The notes under the pieces are model-generated. The model saw only the letters and a program-made list of their open reading frames with translations. It made no database searches and had not been told where the DNA came from. Of a stretch of DNA of 40,415 bases, positions 7,150 through 16,039 are shown piece after piece. This DNA comes from Firmicutes bacterium CAG:194 (GTDB lineage: Bacteria > Bacillota > Clostridia > Lachnospirales > Lachnospiraceae): contig HF995244.1 in NCBI GenBank assembly GCA_000432915.1, forward strand, positions 190 through 40,604, in the 5' to 3' direction. Numbering within the stretch: position 1 is the first letter of the stretch; every line of letters begins with the position of its first letter. The translations under genes were made by a program, and so were the position numbers.

Positions 7150-9690
7150 ATGAAGCGAATCAAAAAACAGGCAGTGCTGGAATCAATAACACTTCTTGAA
7201 AATGCAAATGAATATGTAACTGCGGATCTGCAAACGGAGGAACTTATGAATATCCTGACGCAGTGCCAGGAAGCTGCGATACTGACTGGAAACGATCTGG
7301 AGACGCAGGGTGACAGTACAAAAGAACTGGTTACAATGCTGGAAGAGTATTGTGAATTGATTTTTCAGGTCAGCCAAAGCATGGATGATCCAGAGAGCAG
7401 AAAACAACTGGCACAGACTGTTCGGAATCTTTTGATCAGACTGCACAGCAAAACAGTGGAACTGTTACCGGAGGATCGCAAGGAAATTGTATTTCTTCCG
7501 TATAAGGCAAGCATGTGGGACAGCCTGGAAAGTGTCTGGAAAGCAGCGGATGCAGATCCGGAATGCGACGCATATGTGATACCGATTCCGTATTATGATA
7601 AAAATCCGGATGGAAGTTTTCGGGAAATGCATTATGAGGGAGATCTGTTTCCTGATTATGTACCTGTTATAAAATACGATGCATACGATTTCGGGCAGCG
7701 CAGACCGGATACTGTTTTCATCCATAATCCATATGACGGAGCTAACTTTGTAACAAGTGTGCATCCGTTTTTCTATTCGGATAATCTGAAAAAATATACA
7801 GACTGTCTTGTGTACATTCCATATTTTGCATCTGCAGGCGGTATGAGTGAAGGACAGGCATTGTGTCCTGCCTATATTTACGCGGATTACATTGTCATTC
7901 AATCAGAAAAATATATAAAGTTTTATGATAAAAGTATACCCAAAAGAAAATTTTTAGTTTTGGGCTCTCCGAAATTTGACAGCGTGATCGAGAAATGCCA
8001 GAATCCTCCCGAAATACCGAAAGAATGGCGGGAGAAGATGCTCCTTCCAGATGGTAGTAAAAAAAGAGTCTTCTTTTATAATACATCGATTGGTGGTATG
8101 CTATCAGATACAGGAAGATTTCTGAAAAAGATGGAGTATGTGTTTAACTGCTTCGCGGGGAAAGAAGATGTCTGCCTGCTCTGGAGACCACATCCTTTAT
8201 TGGAGTCAACCTTTGTCAGCATGAGAGCATCCTACAAGCCGGTTTATGATACTTTGAAACATCGATTTATCACAGAAAATATAGGGATTTATGATAAAAC
8301 ACCTTGTATGGAGGATACGATCGCGTTGTCGGATGTTTATATAGGAGACTCCGCGACATCTGTTACATCTTTTTTTGGAATAGCAGGGAAACCACTTTTC
8401 CTGTTTGATAATACGATCCATACACTTCCAATGGAAGATTCATGGAAATATTGGATCACACATGCAATCCGGGGAGATCAAAACCAGTATTCCATTATAC
8501 ATGGCAATAAATTATTTTATGCGCCGAATAATGACATGCATTTTCACTATTTATGTGATCTGCCAATCCAATATGCAGGAACGGATTATTACCAGAGGGC
8601 ATTTGCCTATAAAGGTAAAGTATTTATGATTCCGCTTCATGCGCAGGATATTTTGGTAATGGATTCAAGGCAAAATTTTCATAAAATACAGCTACGCAGG
8701 GAAATTGAAAAAGCAGGGGCTTTTGGCGGCTTTTCCTATCATGTAAATGATCCAAGGTATCTTTTTATATTTCCACAGCAGTATCCTGCTATGATCCGTC
8801 TGGATCTTGATACAGAAGAAGTGGCCTATATCAATGGTGTCAGAGATTACAACAGTACAGAAGTAGATGGACAGAAAGTGTGGGCTGCCAAGTGGCAGAT
8901 TGATGATCAGGTCTATATCTTGAACGCCGCCGGAACAGAAATTGCGATGATCGACATTCATACGCTGGAGATCCGTATACAAAAAGTATCCTTTAACAGA
9001 TTGCTCACCGGGATTGCGATGGAAAAGATGGATGATGAGATTCTGTGGCTGATCCCACAGGAAGGTACGGTTGTAACCAGATGGAACAGGATCACTGGAG
9101 AAACCAGAGAGTATGATGTCATGATAGATGGTCTGGAGGCAACAGACAGACAGCATAAGATCCCAACGGTCAAATGGATGCTGGGAAGCTTTGCATTCTA
9201 TCAGGGAAAAGTGATAATTGCGCCAAATCTGGCTAATAAATTTATAGAACTTGATCCGGAAAGCGGTAAAGTAAAAGAGTGGGAAGCTCCGTTTGTGGCG
9301 GAATCGGCGGATCAGGATGATTACTGCGTCAACTATGGCGTGGGTTACTTTATCCGGGAAGTAGATGACTGGGATAAATTTTCCTTTTATTCTGCACCGG
9401 TTCGAAAAGCATATTGGATCGACCTTGGAACAAAAGAGATCAGGGAGAGAAATGTACACTTTGATAAAGAGGAAGTCAGAAAGCACGATCCCGGATTTTC
9501 CAGAAGATCCCAATGGATGCAATATGGATGTCAGGAAGATGTATTTAATACATTATCGGGCATGATAGATGGGAAAATAGCAGGGGGACAGTATGATAAA
9601 CAAAAGCAGATACAGAGCTTTCAGGAAATCAATGCAAGTCCGGCTGGTGACTGCGGAAAGAAAGTATATGCGTATATCATAAATAGATAA
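7150..9690 (+). CDS. CDP-glycerol glycerophosphotransferase-like protein with C-terminal beta-propeller-like half
   Basis: An 846-residue protein. Residues 1-110 are helical. Residues about 110-470 resemble the TagB/TagF glycerophosphotransferase fold: EIVFLPYKASMWDSLE, YIVIQSEKYIKFYDKSIPKRK followed by VLGSPKFD, LLWRPHPLLEST, and ALSDVYIGDSATSVTSFFGIAGKPLFLFD. Residues about 490-846 contain repeated beta-rich blades (AYKGKVFMIPLHAQDILVMD, FYQGKVIIAPNLANKFIELDPESG), suggesting a propeller that may bind glycan. No transmembrane segment is present. ATG 7150 is chosen because upstream in-frame codons run through the tandem hairpins and look non-coding; AAAGGA is 12-13 bases upstream. An alternative start at 6985 would add 55 residues. 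It heads an apparent operon with the cytidylyltransferase at 9709 and the phosphodiesterase at 11048, so transfer of glycerol phosphate to a glycan is likely. Confidence 0.75.
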   Translation: MKRIKKQAVLESITLLENANEYVTADLQTEELMNILTQCQEAAILTGNDLETQGDSTKELVTMLEEYCELIFQVSQSMDDPESRKQLAQTVRNLLIRLHSKTVELLPEDRKEIVFLPYKASMWDSLESVWKAADADPECDAYVIPIPYYDKNPDGSFREMHYEGDLFPDYVPVIKYDAYDFGQRRPDTVFIHNPYDGANFVTSVHPFFYSDNLKKYTDCLVYIPYFASAGGMSEGQALCPAYIYADYIVIQSEKYIKFYDKSIPKRKFLVLGSPKFDSVIEKCQNPPEIPKEWREKMLLPDGSKKRVFFYNTSIGGMLSDTGRFLKKMEYVFNCFAGKEDVCLLWRPHPLLESTFVSMRASYKPVYDTLKHRFITENIGIYDKTPCMEDTIALSDVYIGDSATSVTSFFGIAGKPLFLFDNTIHTLPMEDSWKYWITHAIRGDQNQYSIIHGNKLFYAPNNDMHFHYLCDLPIQYAGTDYYQRAFAYKGKVFMIPLHAQDILVMDSRQNFHKIQLRREIEKAGAFGGFSYHVNDPRYLFIFPQQYPAMIRLDLDTEEVAYINGVRDYNSTEVDGQKVWAAKWQIDDQVYILNAAGTEIAMIDIHTLEIRIQKVSFNRLLTGIAMEKMDDEILWLIPQEGTVVTRWNRITGETREYDVMIDGLEATDRQHKIPTVKWMLGSFAFYQGKVIIAPNLANKFIELDPESGKVKEWEAPFVAESADQDDYCVNYGVGYFIREVDDWDKFSFYSAPVRKAYWIDLGTKEIRERNVHFDKEEVRKHDPGFSRRSQWMQYGCQEDVFNTLSGMIDGKIAGGQYDKQKQIQSFQEINASPAGDCGKKVYAYIINR

Positions 9691-9708
9691 TACCAGGAGG
9701 AAAACTTC

Positions 9709-11067
9709 ATGATAAAAGTAATCACATACGGAACATTCGACCTTTTTCATGAAGGCCATTATAGACTGTTAGAGAGAGCCAAGGCACTTGGGGACTATCT
9801 GATCGTTGGAGTAACGACAGAAGGATATGACATTTCCAGAGGAAAACTGAATGTCGTGGATGATCTGATGACCCGTATTGAGAATGTCAGAAAAACAGGA
9901 TTTGCGGATGAAATTATCATTGAAGAATCCATTGGTCAGAAGGTGAATGATGTCAAGAAATATCAGATTGACATTTTTACAGTCGGAAGTGACTGGACTG
10001 GTGTATTTGACTATATGAATGAGTATTGTAAGGTTGTCTATCTGGAACGTACCAAAAATGTATCCAGCACGATGCTCCGTAACCAGAATTTTAAGATCCA
10101 GAGGATCGGTATTATCGGAAATGGCAGAATTGCAGGACGGTTTGTGGCGGAAGCAAAGTGTGTCAGCGGTGTCAGCGTACAGGGTGTTTATAACCCGCAT
10201 ACAGAAAGCGCACAGCGCTTTGCAAACGAACATGAGATAGATGCCTTCCTGACAACTGATGTATTGTATGATAAATCGGAAATCATCTACGTGGCTACGC
10301 CGCATGAAACCCATTATGCCTATGTAAAAGAAGCGCTTTTACATGACAAACATGTGATCTGTGAGAAGCCGCTTGTGCTCAAAAAGGGACAGGCAGAAGA
10401 ACTGTTTGCACTGGCAAAAGAACGGAATAAGATCTTATTTGAAGGCATTAAGACGGCATACTGTCCGGGATTTAATAACCTGATCAATGTAGCCTGCAGT
10501 GGTATGATCGGAAGCGTCCGCTATGTGGACGCCTGCTTTACCAAGCTGGAAAATAAGGAAAAAAGAGAATTGACAGATCCTGTTTATGGGGGCAGCTTTT
10601 TAGAACTTGGCAGTTATTGTCTGCTTCCGGTACTGAAATTATTTGGCTGTGAGTATGAAACGATTGATTTCGAAAGCATTCATGGTGAAAATGGACTGGA
10701 TCTCTTTACCAAAGCATCGTTTCAATTCCACAAAGGACTTGCAACCGTAACCTGTGGGCTGGGCGTTAAGAGTGAAGGCAGACTGCTGATCGCCGGTACA
10801 AAGGGATATATCGTAGCGGAAGCACCATGGTGGAAGACGACATATTTTGAAGTACATTTTGAGGATGCGGACAGGGTAGAAAAATATTCGGAACGTTTCT
10901 TAGGAGATGGACTCCGGTATGAGATCAGTGCTCTTTTAAAGCAGATCAATGGAAATACAAAAACAGATTTTAAACTGACCAGAAGCGAATCCATTACAAT
11001 GGCAGGCATTATGGAGCGGTTTATGATAAAGGAAGGCAGATGCACAGATGAAGATATGGGCGCATAG
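9709..11067 (+). CDS. tagD: Glycerol-3-phosphate cytidylyltransferase fused to Gfo/Idh/MocA oxidoreductase
   Basis: A 452-residue two-domain enzyme. Residues 1-125 are a TagD-type cytidylyltransferase (CTP + glycerol-3-phosphate to CDP-glycerol), with YGTFDLFHEGH at 7-17 containing the catalytic HxGH and a C-terminal SSTMLRN. Residues 130-450 are a Gfo/Idh/MocA oxidoreductase: the NAD(P)-binding GIIGNGRIAG at 134-143 and the EKP motif at 219-221 with the catalytic lysine. AGGAGG precedes the ATG by eight bases. The fusion suggests that the substrate of one half is the product of the other, or that the activated compound is not plain glycerol-3-phosphate; TagD alone is normally about 130 residues. 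It is followed, with a 20-base overlap, by a glycerophosphodiesterase. Confidence 0.85.
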   Translation: MIKVITYGTFDLFHEGHYRLLERAKALGDYLIVGVTTEGYDISRGKLNVVDDLMTRIENVRKTGFADEIIIEESIGQKVNDVKKYQIDIFTVGSDWTGVFDYMNEYCKVVYLERTKNVSSTMLRNQNFKIQRIGIIGNGRIAGRFVAEAKCVSGVSVQGVYNPHTESAQRFANEHEIDAFLTTDVLYDKSEIIYVATPHETHYAYVKEALLHDKHVICEKPLVLKKGQAEELFALAKERNKILFEGIKTAYCPGFNNLINVACSGMIGSVRYVDACFTKLENKEKRELTDPVYGGSFLELGSYCLLPVLKLFGCEYETIDFESIHGENGLDLFTKASFQFHKGLATVTCGLGVKSEGRLLIAGTKGYIVAEAPWWKTTYFEVHFEDADRVEKYSERFLGDGLRYEISALLKQINGNTKTDFKLTRSESITMAGIMERFMIKEGRCTDEDMGA

Positions 11068-11770
11068 AGGCTGCAGCCAGAGATATCCGGAAAATACACT
11101 CCTGGCATTTGAGAAAGCGATTGCCATAAAGAACCTGACGGGTATAGAACTGGACATTCAGCTGACAAAGGATGGACATATGGTAGTCATTCATGACGAG
11201 AGAGTGGATCGCACGACAGAGTCCATTGGATTTGTCAGAGACTATACGCTTTCGGAACTGAGAAAGCTTCATATTTATGCAGACAGCCATCCCACGCAGC
11301 AGATCCCGGCAATAGAAGAAGTGCTGGATCTGATAGAGCCAAGGATGCGGGAAGGAATGCTGCTGAATATCGAGCTGAAAAACAGCATCTATCCATATCC
11401 GGGCATGGAAGATAAAATTGCAGAAGAAATTTCCAAGAGAGGTCTGGAAAAACAGATCGTATATTCTTCTTTTTATGCAAGATCCATAGAACGGCTGCAT
11501 GCACTGCAGACAGGATCAGAGCTGGCGATTCTGGACACGAAAGTATCGGATTGCCTTTATAAAGTAAAGGGCGGCTGTGGGGCTGCTTCGCTGCATCCTT
11601 TCTGGAGAGGAATAGATCTGCCGAAGGAAGCGCTTAATGGCTATCATGTAAGAGCATGGCTTTCCGGTCATCTTTATCCTGAAAAGCCGACAGGAACAAG
11701 GCTTGATCTGAAGAGTTTGGAAAAGCAGGGGATCACAGACGTGATCCTAAATGAGCCGGAGGTATATTGA
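11048..11770 (+). CDS. Glycerophosphodiester phosphodiesterase family protein
   Basis: A 240-residue cytoplasmic TIM-barrel enzyme of the GDPD/UgpQ family, which hydrolyses glycerophosphodiesters to glycerol-3-phosphate and an alcohol. Active-site residues are all visible: HR at 6-7 in WAHRG, ENT at 15-17, E34 and D36 in GIELDIQLTKDG, and H49 in VVIHDERVDRTT. A later acidic pair sits in LLNIELKN. There is no signal peptide, so it acts inside the cell. The start overlaps the end of the previous gene by 20 bases, indicating translational coupling and a shared role, perhaps recycling glycerol phosphate or trimming a CDP-glycerol by-product. The next start lies three bases after its stop. Confidence 0.9.
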   Translation: MKIWAHRGCSQRYPENTLLAFEKAIAIKNLTGIELDIQLTKDGHMVVIHDERVDRTTESIGFVRDYTLSELRKLHIYADSHPTQQIPAIEEVLDLIEPRMREGMLLNIELKNSIYPYPGMEDKIAEEISKRGLEKQIVYSSFYARSIERLHALQTGSELAILDTKVSDCLYKVKGGCGAASLHPFWRGIDLPKEALNGYHVRAWLSGHLYPEKPTGTRLDLKSLEKQGITDVILNEPEVY

Positions 11771-11773
11771 TAA

Positions 11774-12598
11774 ATGAAAGCATATATAAATCCGAATTCA
11801 CCTCATTTTTTTGCATTCAATATTTGGGATATAGCATCTGCCAAATCTATTATGGATGCTGCACAAATAAAACAGAAGCCTATTATCTTACAAACCTCTA
11901 TGAAAGCCTTTTCGTTAATGGACTTGGAAGCAATGAGGTTTTTCGTGACAACTTATGCAAAAAAGAAGGCAATACCGGTTTATCTGCATTTAGATCATTG
12001 TAAAAAGATTGAAATGATCCAGGAAGCCATAGCAGCTGGATGGGATTCGGTCATGATTGATGCTTCAGATAAATTACTGGATGAAAATATTGAACTGACA
12101 AATTATGTGACGGAACTTGCACATGGAAAGAATGTTTTAGTGGAATCTGAAGTTGGACAAGTCAGTGGTGTGGAAGACGATATAACGGTAAGTGGCACTG
12201 GCGTGGCAAGAGTCGAGGATATTCAGAAGTTTTTGAAAAATACAAATGTGGATATGCTGGCGGTTGCGATAGGAACAGCTCATGGGCAATATACGGGGAT
12301 ACCTGATTTACATTATGATCTCTTACAGCAGACTGGTGAAATGACAAAGATCCCATTGGTGATTCATGGCGGAACAGGGCTCTCGGATGATACATTACGA
12401 CGATTATTTTCTTATCAAAGTGTTAAGAAAATTAACATTTCTACAGATGTAAAGCAGGCTTATCGTCTGGGAATTGAGAGATGCTATAAGGAACAAGAAA
12501 TAAAAGAAAAAGGTTTTGATCCATTGAAAGTTACAGGGCGGATCCATGATTCTATATGTAAAATGGCAATGGAGAAACTATCTTTATTAGAAGGATGA
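11774..12598 (+). CDS. Class II (zinc) aldolase, FbaA/GatY/KbaY family
   Basis: A 274-residue class II aldolase. Members join or split dihydroxyacetone phosphate and an aldehyde. The catalytic and metal residues are present: D74 and H75 in LHLDHC, H170 in IGTAHGQY, H198 in VIHGGTGL, and the later INISTDVKQAY segment. Length is near the family's usual 280-290. A GGAGGT ends ten bases before the ATG, inside the end of the previous gene. It is the first of five tightly packed genes (aldolase, kinase, dehydrogenase, cytidylyltransferase, transferase) and is therefore probably biosynthetic here and not glycolytic, supplying a carbon skeleton for a polyol phosphate. The aldehyde substrate cannot be deduced. 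Confidence 0.85.
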   Translation: MKAYINPNSPHFFAFNIWDIASAKSIMDAAQIKQKPIILQTSMKAFSLMDLEAMRFFVTTYAKKKAIPVYLHLDHCKKIEMIQEAIAAGWDSVMIDASDKLLDENIELTNYVTELAHGKNVLVESEVGQVSGVEDDITVSGTGVARVEDIQKFLKNTNVDMLAVAIGTAHGQYTGIPDLHYDLLQQTGEMTKIPLVIHGGTGLSDDTLRRLFSYQSVKKINISTDVKQAYRLGIERCYKEQEIKEKGFDPLKVTGRIHDSICKMAMEKLSLLEG

Positions 12599-12616
12599 TG
12601 TTTGGAAGGGTAGCTT

Positions 12617-14152
12617 ATGAATAAGACAATTTTAGTCCTGAACATGGGAATGAAAAGTATTCGCAGTATCATATTTGACAGCAAGGGCAATAAGCTGGCA
12701 AGTGCAGCCATTCCTTTGGAAACATCTTTGACCGGAGAGCGAGTGACACAAAATCCGGATGAGTGGTGGGAAAAGGCATTGCGGGTTATGAGAGAAACTG
12801 TTTTCATGGCAGATGCCCATGAGATCGATTATATTACGGTAACAACTTCAGCAGCTTGTCTTGTTTATGTAGATAAAGATTGTAATGCACTGGCACCATG
12901 TATCATGGTTTCGGATAAAAGAGCAAAAGAAGAAAGTGCAAAGATGGAAAAACTTTCTTCTTTTAAAAAATTAAAAGAGCAATATGCTATTGTGGCGGAT
13001 CCATATTATTTGATTCCAAAAGCAATGTGGGTTTTACATAATGAGCCGGAGTTGTATGAGAAAACATATAAATTCCTGACACCGAATGATTATCTGATTG
13101 CCAGATTAAGTGGAAGATATGTAACAGATTACATCAATGCACAAAAATGGTACTGTGACGCAAAAAATAGAAAGTATCCAGCCTCTTTATTACAAGAGGC
13201 TGGGATTGCATATGAAAAAATGCCGGAAATAGTATCACCCGGTGAATTTGTTGAGAAAATCAAAAAAGATGTAGCAGAACAAATTGGCATTACAGGAAAT
13301 ACGAAAGTGATTGCGACAACATATGATGCGATTTGTTCATTTGTAGGAAGCGGAACACTGGAAGAGGGAGAGGCCAGTGATGTTTCCGGTACCGTTACTG
13401 TATTTAGAGCAGCATTGAAACAAGAGATAAAAAAGCCGTTAACGAAAATTCAACAAATTCCATACTATGAGGGAAATCTAAATATCATAGGCGGATCCAA
13501 TAATCTGGGCGGCGGTTTGATTGAGTGGGTAAAACAATGCTATTATATGAATGAGCAGTTACCATATGAACAAATGGAGAAAGATGCTGCAGAAGCAGAA
13601 CTGGGTGCAGGAGGCGTTATTTTTCTCCCATATCTTTTGGGAGAAAGAGCACCTATCTGGGACAATGAAGCCAGAGGCGTTTTCTTTGGATTGGAGCGAA
13701 TGCACACAAGAAAGGAAATGACACGCGCGGTATTTGAAAGTACGGGATTTATTGATCTGGATATGCTCACGGCAATAGAGGAAACAGGAATCAAAATTAA
13801 TACGATCCGTGTATCGGGAGGTCTTGCCAGGGTTGGCCTTGTTTCTCAAATCAAAGCAGATATTACGGGACGTGAGATCCATGTACTCTCAGAATTTGAA
13901 ACGACGGCAACAGGTGCAGCAATGATCGCTTTATATGGACAGGGCGTATATGAATCGCTGACAGAAGCCGGTGACTGCTTTGCGCAGGTGAGGATGATCA
14001 TCAGACCTAACCAGAATAATTATCAAAAATATCAGGAATTGTATGGGTTATATAAAGAAACCTATGAAACCATCAAACCATTGTTTGCAAAGAGAAATAG
14101 AATTGCAGAAAGGTTATATCATTCAAAAAAGGTAAAAATAGAGAACTTATGA
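12617..14152 (+). CDS. FGGY-family carbohydrate kinase
   Basis: A 511-residue sugar or polyol kinase of the FGGY family (xylulokinase, glycerol kinase, ribulokinase relatives). The N-terminal ATPase lobe begins ILVLNMGMKSIRSIIFDSKG; the catalytic base region is TTYDAICSFVGSG with D237; the C-terminal lobe shows GERAPIWDNEARGVFFGL and IRVSGGLARVGLVSQIKADI. Length and domain order are complete. In the usual first motif (D-x-G-T/S) the aspartate is replaced by asparagine (NMG at 9-11), which is unusual and may affect ATP handling. GGAAGGG lies about seven bases before the ATG, and the gene's stop overlaps the next start. The context suggests phosphorylation of a polyol or ketose before activation by the cytidylyltransferase two genes downstream. 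Confidence 0.85.
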   Translation: MNKTILVLNMGMKSIRSIIFDSKGNKLASAAIPLETSLTGERVTQNPDEWWEKALRVMRETVFMADAHEIDYITVTTSAACLVYVDKDCNALAPCIMVSDKRAKEESAKMEKLSSFKKLKEQYAIVADPYYLIPKAMWVLHNEPELYEKTYKFLTPNDYLIARLSGRYVTDYINAQKWYCDAKNRKYPASLLQEAGIAYEKMPEIVSPGEFVEKIKKDVAEQIGITGNTKVIATTYDAICSFVGSGTLEEGEASDVSGTVTVFRAALKQEIKKPLTKIQQIPYYEGNLNIIGGSNNLGGGLIEWVKQCYYMNEQLPYEQMEKDAAEAELGAGGVIFLPYLLGERAPIWDNEARGVFFGLERMHTRKEMTRAVFESTGFIDLDMLTAIEETGIKINTIRVSGGLARVGLVSQIKADITGREIHVLSEFETTATGAAMIALYGQGVYESLTEAGDCFAQVRMIIRPNQNNYQKYQELYGLYKETYETIKPLFAKRNRIAERLYHSKKVKIENL

Positions 14153-15297
14153 GAATGTATCAATTGGAAATACCAACTAAAATATATTTTGGCAGAGGAA
14201 TCGCGTTTCAAGCACTTGCGGAAGAAAAGGTTTTTTTAAACGGAAATGTGTTGATTGTCACGACAGGCAGATCACTGAACCGCCTTGGTTATGTGGAAAA
14301 ACTAAAAAAAGAACTACAGAATCTTCCAAATGTAAAATCGGTAGCAATTTATGATCAGATCAGTGCAAATCCGCAATTACAGGAAATTACAAAGGCGGCA
14401 GAGGAAGGAAGAAAAAACCGCACAGATATAGTGGTTGGATTTGGTGGAGGAAGTGCTATTGATGCTGCTAAAGCTGTAGCCGCAGTAATTGGAACCGGTA
14501 ATAGTGTGGAAACTCTTTTTTATCAACATATAGAGCCTGATGAAAGGACGCTTCCTGTTGTCGCAATTCCAACTACAGCAGGCACGGGTAGCGAGCTTAG
14601 TAAAGCAGCAATTCTTTCTGATTATGAAAAGCATAAGAAAGGCGGAGTTAGAGGAAAAAATCTGTATCCGAAACTGGCTATTGTTGATTCTGTATTTACA
14701 GAGACTGTTCCTTTGCATATAACGATGGAGACAGGATTTGATGTACTGGCACATGCAATAGAAAGTTATGTGTCAAAGGTTGCATCACCTTTTACGAAGA
14801 TATTATCGGAACAGGTGATTTCCACGGCTGGAAAAGCACTTATGGAGCTGGAAGAAGATATCCAGAACAAAGAAGCACGTGAAAAAATGAGTTATGCCAG
14901 TATGATCATGGGTATTAATCTGGGAAATGCTTCTACGGCTATGCCACATCGCTTACAATATCCATTAGGTGCATATACAAAGACAAGCCATGGAAGCGGA
15001 TTGGCAGCGATATATCCGACATGGATTTATTATGAGTATACTGTAAATTCAGAAACAATCAGAAAAGTACTAGAGCAATTAACCGGAAAGGAGCCGACAA
15101 ATGCGGAGCAGGCTTCCGGATTGATGAAAGATTTTTTGAAACAGCTGCAACTTCCGGTTTCTATAAGAGAATTAGGTGTAAAAGAGAATATGCTATCTAT
15201 TCTGGCAGAGGATGTAAGCGGAAATCTGGCGAATGATCCACTGGCAGAAACAGAAAACATTATATATAAGATCTATGAGAGAGCAATGAAGGAGTAA
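14149..15297 (+). CDS. Iron-containing alcohol dehydrogenase family reductase
   Basis: A 382-residue group III (iron-dependent) alcohol dehydrogenase. The nucleotide site GFGGGSAIDAAKAV lies at 98-110 and PTTAGTGSELS at 141-151. Probable metal ligands D198 and H202 (GFDVLAHAIESY), H267 (AMPHRLQYPLG) and H281 (SHGSGLA) are all kept. It overlaps the kinase by four bases (ATGA), and a second in-frame ATG at 14155 is an alternative start. In this context it most likely reduces a ketone or aldehyde to the alcohol that is carried as a phosphate. Pneumococcal serotypes 15A and 23F use a reductase, kinase and cytidylyltransferase set for CDP-2-glycerol, which is a useful comparison but not proof of the same product. 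Confidence 0.88.
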   Translation: MRMYQLEIPTKIYFGRGIAFQALAEEKVFLNGNVLIVTTGRSLNRLGYVEKLKKELQNLPNVKSVAIYDQISANPQLQEITKAAEEGRKNRTDIVVGFGGGSAIDAAKAVAAVIGTGNSVETLFYQHIEPDERTLPVVAIPTTAGTGSELSKAAILSDYEKHKKGGVRGKNLYPKLAIVDSVFTETVPLHITMETGFDVLAHAIESYVSKVASPFTKILSEQVISTAGKALMELEEDIQNKEAREKMSYASMIMGINLGNASTAMPHRLQYPLGAYTKTSHGSGLAAIYPTWIYYEYTVNSETIRKVLEQLTGKEPTNAEQASGLMKDFLKQLQLPVSIRELGVKENMLSILAEDVSGNLANDPLAETENIIYKIYERAMKE

Positions 15298-15303
15298 GCA
15301 GAT

Positions 15304-16026
15304 ATGCAGGCAATTATAATGGCAGCAGGAAAGGGAAGCCGTCTTGGTGAATTAACAGGCGGAAATCCCAAATCATTTGTGGAGATTCATCATAAAAAAT
15401 TAATTGAGTACAATTTAGATATTTTGCGTCAAGTGGGTGTTGATGAAATCATTATTGTAACGGGATACAGGAAAGAAGCCTTTGAAGAATTGACAAAAGA
15501 TATGAAGGACGTGCGTCTGGTATACAATCCATTTTATGAGATGGTAAATGTGCTTGGTTCATTTTATATGGGTATGAGATATCTGCAGGAGGATTTTATT
15601 TATCTGCATGCAGATACTTTGTGTGATCCATGTATATTAAAGAAGCTGGTACAGTTTGAAGCAGATATGAATTTGCCGATAGATTATAAGGTATGTGATG
15701 AAGAAGCAATGAAAGTTCGGTCGCAGGAAGGTAAAATCGTGCAGATCACAAAAAAAATGCCAGTAGAGGAAGCAGAGGGTGAGTTTATTGGCATTGCATC
15801 CTTTAAGAAAGATATAATCCCTTCTTTACAAATGGCAGTTGAGAAGCTTCTGGAAGAAAAGAACTTTTCAGAGTATTTTGAAGCAGCAATTCAGAAACTG
15901 CTTGATGAAAAGAAATTTTCTGTCTGTGCTATTTCTATGGGAGATGCTTTCTGGGCGGAGATTGACTTCAGGGAAGATTATGACAGGGCAGTAGCCTGCA
16001 TTCCGCAATATATGTATAAAGAGTAA
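15304..16026 (+). CDS. LicC-like NTP transferase (probable CDP-polyol synthetase)
   Basis: A 240-residue single-domain nucleotidyltransferase. The activation loop is seen at the N-terminus (MAAGKGSRLGELTGGNPKSF, with G-x-G-x-R and the PK pair), and the metal site is probably in YLHADTLCDP. Size and motif spacing resemble LicC and IspD-type cytidylyltransferases more than hexose-1-phosphate enzymes, and the downstream CDP-glycerol-type transferase favours CTP as substrate. The ribosome binding site AAGGAG lies in the last codons of the preceding gene, seven bases from its own start, so the two are coupled. The alcohol phosphate used is unknown; it is presumably the product of the kinase and reductase just upstream. 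Confidence 0.85.
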   Translation: MQAIIMAAGKGSRLGELTGGNPKSFVEIHHKKLIEYNLDILRQVGVDEIIIVTGYRKEAFEELTKDMKDVRLVYNPFYEMVNVLGSFYMGMRYLQEDFIYLHADTLCDPCILKKLVQFEADMNLPIDYKVCDEEAMKVRSQEGKIVQITKKMPVEEAEGEFIGIASFKKDIIPSLQMAVEKLLEEKNFSEYFEAAIQKLLDEKKFSVCAISMGDAFWAEIDFREDYDRAVACIPQYMYKE

Positions 16027-16039
16027 GGAACCAATTTTT

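Noticed and set aside
8692..9522. 276-codon minus-strand frame antisense to the glycerophosphotransferase
   Set aside because: Long but opposite a gene with clear family motifs; the translation has no known domain and no ribosome binding site, so it is a shadow of codon bias.
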